Assembly: GCA_022826925.1 (NCBI GenBank)
Contig: JAJDTX010000006.1
Span: 1-43,341 of the forward strand
DNA length: 43,341 nucleotides
DNA from: Bryobacterales bacterium
GTDB taxonomy: Bacteria > Acidobacteriota > Terriglobia > Bryobacterales > UBA6623
Direction of reading: 5' to 3'
In this document: one piece after another, positions 41,052-43,341 of the stretch
Layout: each line of letters opens with the position of its first letter
How positions within the stretch are numbered: position 1 is the stretch's first letter
The notes under the pieces: model-generated
What the model was told of the DNA's origin: nothing
What the model saw: the letters and a program-made list of their open reading frames with translations, nothing else
The model's database searches: none
Program-made: the position numbers and the translations under genes

Positions 41052-41467
41052 CGAGCCGGCCGGCCGCCCATTCTGTCACATCATCCCAGCACGCCTTACC
41101 GAACCGCCCCTTGCCCAATCTGTCTGTTTACTGGCAATCGGAAGCGTCCGATGACCGGTTTGCCCCGCCTGGATCCCAGAGAAGGTCGATAGCCGCCGAG
41201 GCAACCGCAACCGTGCGACGCGACCAACCGACAAGAGCGGTTCTGTCACAAGCTTGGTGGCTCGTGGATCGCCAAACTCTTGAGGTATCGCGCTAGCGGT
41301 CCGTCCGGGCTGCTGCTGGTGCGCACCGGCTGCCGTTCAAGAAACTGCGCAAACCAGACAACCCCGTGAGGCGTAGAGGGCAATCGATCAAGCGACACTT
41401 CTTCGCAGATTCAGCGGCCCTCGCGCGGTCATCTTCCTCGAAGGTCTGTCTGGGGTTGCTTTGGGGC
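41052..41467. other. intergenic stretch with the tail of the duplicated segment
   Basis: Up to about 41240 the sequence is related to the region before the first toxin-antitoxin copy. The remainder holds no gene I can support; minus-strand frames here have shuffled, Arg/Pro-rich translations. Confidence 0.5.
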
Positions 41468-41659
41468 CTACGAGGTTTCGGCCACAGCAAGTTGTGCCGG
41501 GGACAACTCCCGGTGATCGTCCCGGAGTCGCGCCTGTGCTTCGTCGTAGGCGGCTTGCAGGCGCAACCAAGGCTTATCCGGGACCGGCATGCGACTACCA
41601 GCCGAGACGCCAGTCCACGCCTCTCGGACATGGATGCCGAAGTACGGCGGGTTGTGCAT
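41468..41659 (-). pseudogene. HigA antitoxin remnant with internal deletion
   Basis: From ATG 41659 the 63-residue frame begins MHNPPYFGIHVREAW, close to the HigA start MHNPPHPGEVLRE. It then jumps to PWLRLQAAYDEAQARLRD, which matches the HigA C-terminal pattern WLxLQAAYDLxQAR. The helix-turn-helix that should lie between them (about 45 residues) is absent. The preceding higB toxin is missing: the helicase gene ends 24 bases upstream. The frame itself is open further upstream only inside the helicase gene. Confidence 0.6.
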
Positions 41660-41682
41660 TGCCGTGGTCCGGCTAGTTCTCG

Positions 41683-42912
41683 CTAGGCTGCGCGCCTCCG
41701 GCGCTCGTCCTTTCTGGCTCGATTTCTGGCTCGAATCGTGGTGATGCGCTTGGTCAGGGGCACCTCCGTGGGCGCCTCTCCGCCGCCTGTCGTATATGAG
41801 AAGCCATCCAGGCGCACCCTTGGAATCTTGGATCCGACAGCGCGCTCGATCTGGCGGACGTCGGACTCCTCCTCTGGTGCCACGAGTGTGATAGCGTCTC
41901 CGGTCAACTCCGCACGGCCGGTGCGCCCCACCCTGTGGATGTAGTCCTCCGGTACGGCGGGGACATCGAAGTTCACCACATGTCCTAAAGCTTCGACATC
42001 GATCCCCCGCGCAGCGATGTCCGTGGCTACTAGTACCCGGTACTTCCCGGCCTTGAATCCCGCGAGCGCCTTCGTGCGCTGCGCCTGCGACCGGTTTCCA
42101 TGGATGCGCTCGGCGGCGATGCCGTTTCGGACCAGTAACTTGCACAAGCGATCCGCCCGGTGCTTGGTCCGCGTGAAGACCAGCGCGTCGTGGATGTGGC
42201 CGCCCTTCAGGAACTCCACCAGAAGCGCCCCTTTGAGCGTGCGGGGCACCGGATAGAGGGCCTGAGAGATGCCAGCGGCCGGTGCAGCTTTGCGCTGAAG
42301 GGAGATTCTCACCGGATTTCGGAGGATCTCGCGGGTGAGAACCTCGATCGGCGGCGGCATGGTGGCGCTGAAGAAGAGGGTCTGCTTGGGTCTCGGCACG
42401 TGCCGGAGCACGCGCCGGATGTCCGGCAAGAAGCCCATGTCCAGCATGCGATCCGCCTCGTCCAGAACTAGGTACTTCAGTCCCGACAGGGGTGAGTGCC
42501 CGTGCTGGAAGTGATCGAGCAGGCGCCCGGGCGTGGCAACGATCACGTCTACGCCTCGCCGAAACGCCTTCACCTGCGGACCCATTCCCACGCCGCCGTG
42601 GACAGCCGCGGCCTTGATCCCCGTATGGCGCGCCAGCGCCCGCAGATCTTCCAGGAGCTGCAGAGCCAGTTCCCGGGTGGGTGCCAAGACCAGGGCCCGC
42701 GTGGTGCCCCGAGGCAGATCCACGAGCCGGTGCAGAATGGGGAGCAAGAAGGCGGCGGTCTTGCCGCTTCCCGTGGCGGCGCAGGCGAGAAGATCTCGCC
42801 CCTTGAGGGCCGGAGGGATCGCGTCCGATTGAATGGGGGTCGGGGCAGTGAACCCCAGATCGTCGACGCCCTTCAAGAGAGTCGGGTGCAATTCGATGGT
42901 AGAGAAAGACAA
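41683..42912 (-). CDS. DEAD-box RNA helicase, RhlE-type
   Basis: This 409-residue ATP-dependent RNA helicase contains every motif: Q motif GFTAPTPIQ, motif I AATGSGKT, PTRELA, TPGRLLDH, II VLDEADRMLDMGF, III SATM, IV VFTRTKHRA, V ATDIAARGID and VI HRVGRTGR. A short basic tail (RARNRARKDERRRRAA) probably helps RNA binding, as in RhlE/RhlB-type enzymes. A role in ribosome assembly or RNA turnover is usual for the family. The start is ATG 42912, placing FSTIELHPTLLKGV at the N-terminus. It is the last supported gene in the window; its 3' end abuts the HigA remnant. Confidence 0.95.
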   Translation of the reverse strand: MSFSTIELHPTLLKGVDDLGFTAPTPIQSDAIPPALKGRDLLACAATGSGKTAAFLLPILHRLVDLPRGTTRALVLAPTRELALQLLEDLRALARHTGIKAAAVHGGVGMGPQVKAFRRGVDVIVATPGRLLDHFQHGHSPLSGLKYLVLDEADRMLDMGFLPDIRRVLRHVPRPKQTLFFSATMPPPIEVLTREILRNPVRISLQRKAAPAAGISQALYPVPRTLKGALLVEFLKGGHIHDALVFTRTKHRADRLCKLLVRNGIAAERIHGNRSQAQRTKALAGFKAGKYRVLVATDIAARGIDVEALGHVVNFDVPAVPEDYIHRVGRTGRAELTGDAITLVAPEEESDVRQIERAVGSKIPRVRLDGFSYTTGGGEAPTEVPLTKRITTIRARNRARKDERRRRAA

Positions 42913-43341
42913 GGGTAATCCTATTGCGGGGCCTCAGCAGACCGGCCGCAGAGGCCGACCCGAGAGGCCGGAGCAGAGTTTTGGGGCGAATGCTGCCCCC
43001 GAGCCGAGGAGCCTCGGTAGGATCCTAGAGGGCGGAAGTTAGCCTGACAGTGGGGACAGTGATGGGATGGGTCGCATCCTTCGCCAGCTTGGCGGCCATG
43101 CGGCTCGCCGGTTGCCAAGTGCGTGGCGACGTAAAGCGGAAGCGCCTACCTGTCATTCTCGCACACATTCTCCATAAACTGTTGTACCGGTCTTGTCCGA
43201 CCACCGCTGATTCCTTTTCAGGATTGGGGGCTTTGACGCACACTGGGGGCCAAAAGGTGGTTTCCAGAGCGAGATGCTGAGCAAGATAGGGCGTCAGGCC
43301 CAGCATGGATGGAGGTTTGACGCCGCCGAACACAGTGCTGG
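42913..43341. other. terminal stretch without a supported gene
   Basis: Several short frames exist on both strands. One minus-strand frame (42921-43118) has a CPHC-like zinc-ribbon resemblance (HHCPHCQANF) but no family support and poor boundaries. The first 110 bases are the helicase leader. I make no gene call here. Confidence 0.4.

Larger units (their letters stand above)
39410..41240. repeat. tandem segmental duplication of a toxin-antitoxin module (about 0.95-kb unit)
   Basis: Copy 1 spans roughly 39410-40300 and copy 2 roughly 40350-41240, offset by about 945-948 bases. Both genes, the 7-base gap and flanking DNA are related: for example GTCGATAGCTGCCGAGGC near 40245 matches GTCGATAGCCGCCGAGGC near 41187, and GCGACCAACCGA occurs near 40280 and 41220. 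Edges are approximate. The 335 bases 40026-40360 between modules hold no other gene. Confidence 0.75.

Noticed and set aside
43025..43333. Possible 102-residue minus-strand gene near the window end
   Set aside because: No recognisable domain, biased shadow-like translation, competing frames on both strands, and it runs close to the window edge.
1..43341. CRISPR array, prophage, insertion sequence or integrase
   Set aside because: I found no regularly spaced repeats, transposase or integrase motifs, and no phage structural genes; the tRNA-Glu is not flanked by an integrase.

Overview
This is high-GC bacterial chromosome from a Gram-negative organism: there is a TonB-dependent outer-membrane receptor, a Wzm/Wzt-type polysaccharide exporter and several exported enzymes. 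The mix (an exported isoaspartyl methyltransferase, a large M28+PDZ peptidase, a receptor with an N-terminal carboxypeptidase-regulatory-like domain, a double-length ThyX-like protein, sodium:solute symporters) reminds me most of Acidobacteriota. That placement is an inference; there is no rRNA or other phylogenetic marker here.

Positions 1-6619 are the accessory region of most interest. Five genes on the minus strand are packed end to end with overlaps or gaps of at most 4 bases: a GHKL (Hsp90/MutL/MORC-type) ATPase, two proteins I cannot assign, a PAPS-reductase/DndC-like ATP-pyrophosphatase with extra cysteines, and an IscS/DndA-like cysteine desulfurase. Desulfurase plus PAPS-reductase-like enzyme is the sulfur-activation core of DNA phosphorothioation systems, but DndB, DndD, DndE, DndFGH and Ssp partners are absent and a GHKL ATPase takes their place. 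I propose a sulfur-dependent nucleic-acid modification or defence system that I do not recognise as a described type. A partial HEPN-like protein with an RNase-type R-x4-H motif converges on it.

Positions 6726-29353 are mostly housekeeping and metabolism: aldehyde dehydrogenase, a double-domain ThyX-like protein, a HAD phosphatase, queA, an orphan PhoB-like regulator before a TonB-dependent receptor, a standalone DprA with the stump of a lost partner gene, an NHL propeller protein, a glycosyltransferase, exported pcm, an amino-acid permease, a second exported methyltransferase, an lpd-lipB-E2 operon (lipoate and 2-oxoacid dehydrogenase) followed by a divergent acetate kinase, and two tandem sodium:solute symporters.

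Positions 29464-41660 alternate cell-envelope genes with toxin-antitoxin material: an intact antitoxin with a frameshifted toxin and a perfect palindromic operator, tRNA-Glu(UUC), an RND-type adaptor, an M28 peptidase, a wzm/wzt/double-glycosyltransferase cluster, cutA, two tandemly duplicated RelE-like toxin-antitoxin modules and an internally deleted HigA remnant. A RhlE-type DEAD-box helicase closes the window. No CRISPR array, complete insertion sequence, integrase or rRNA was seen.
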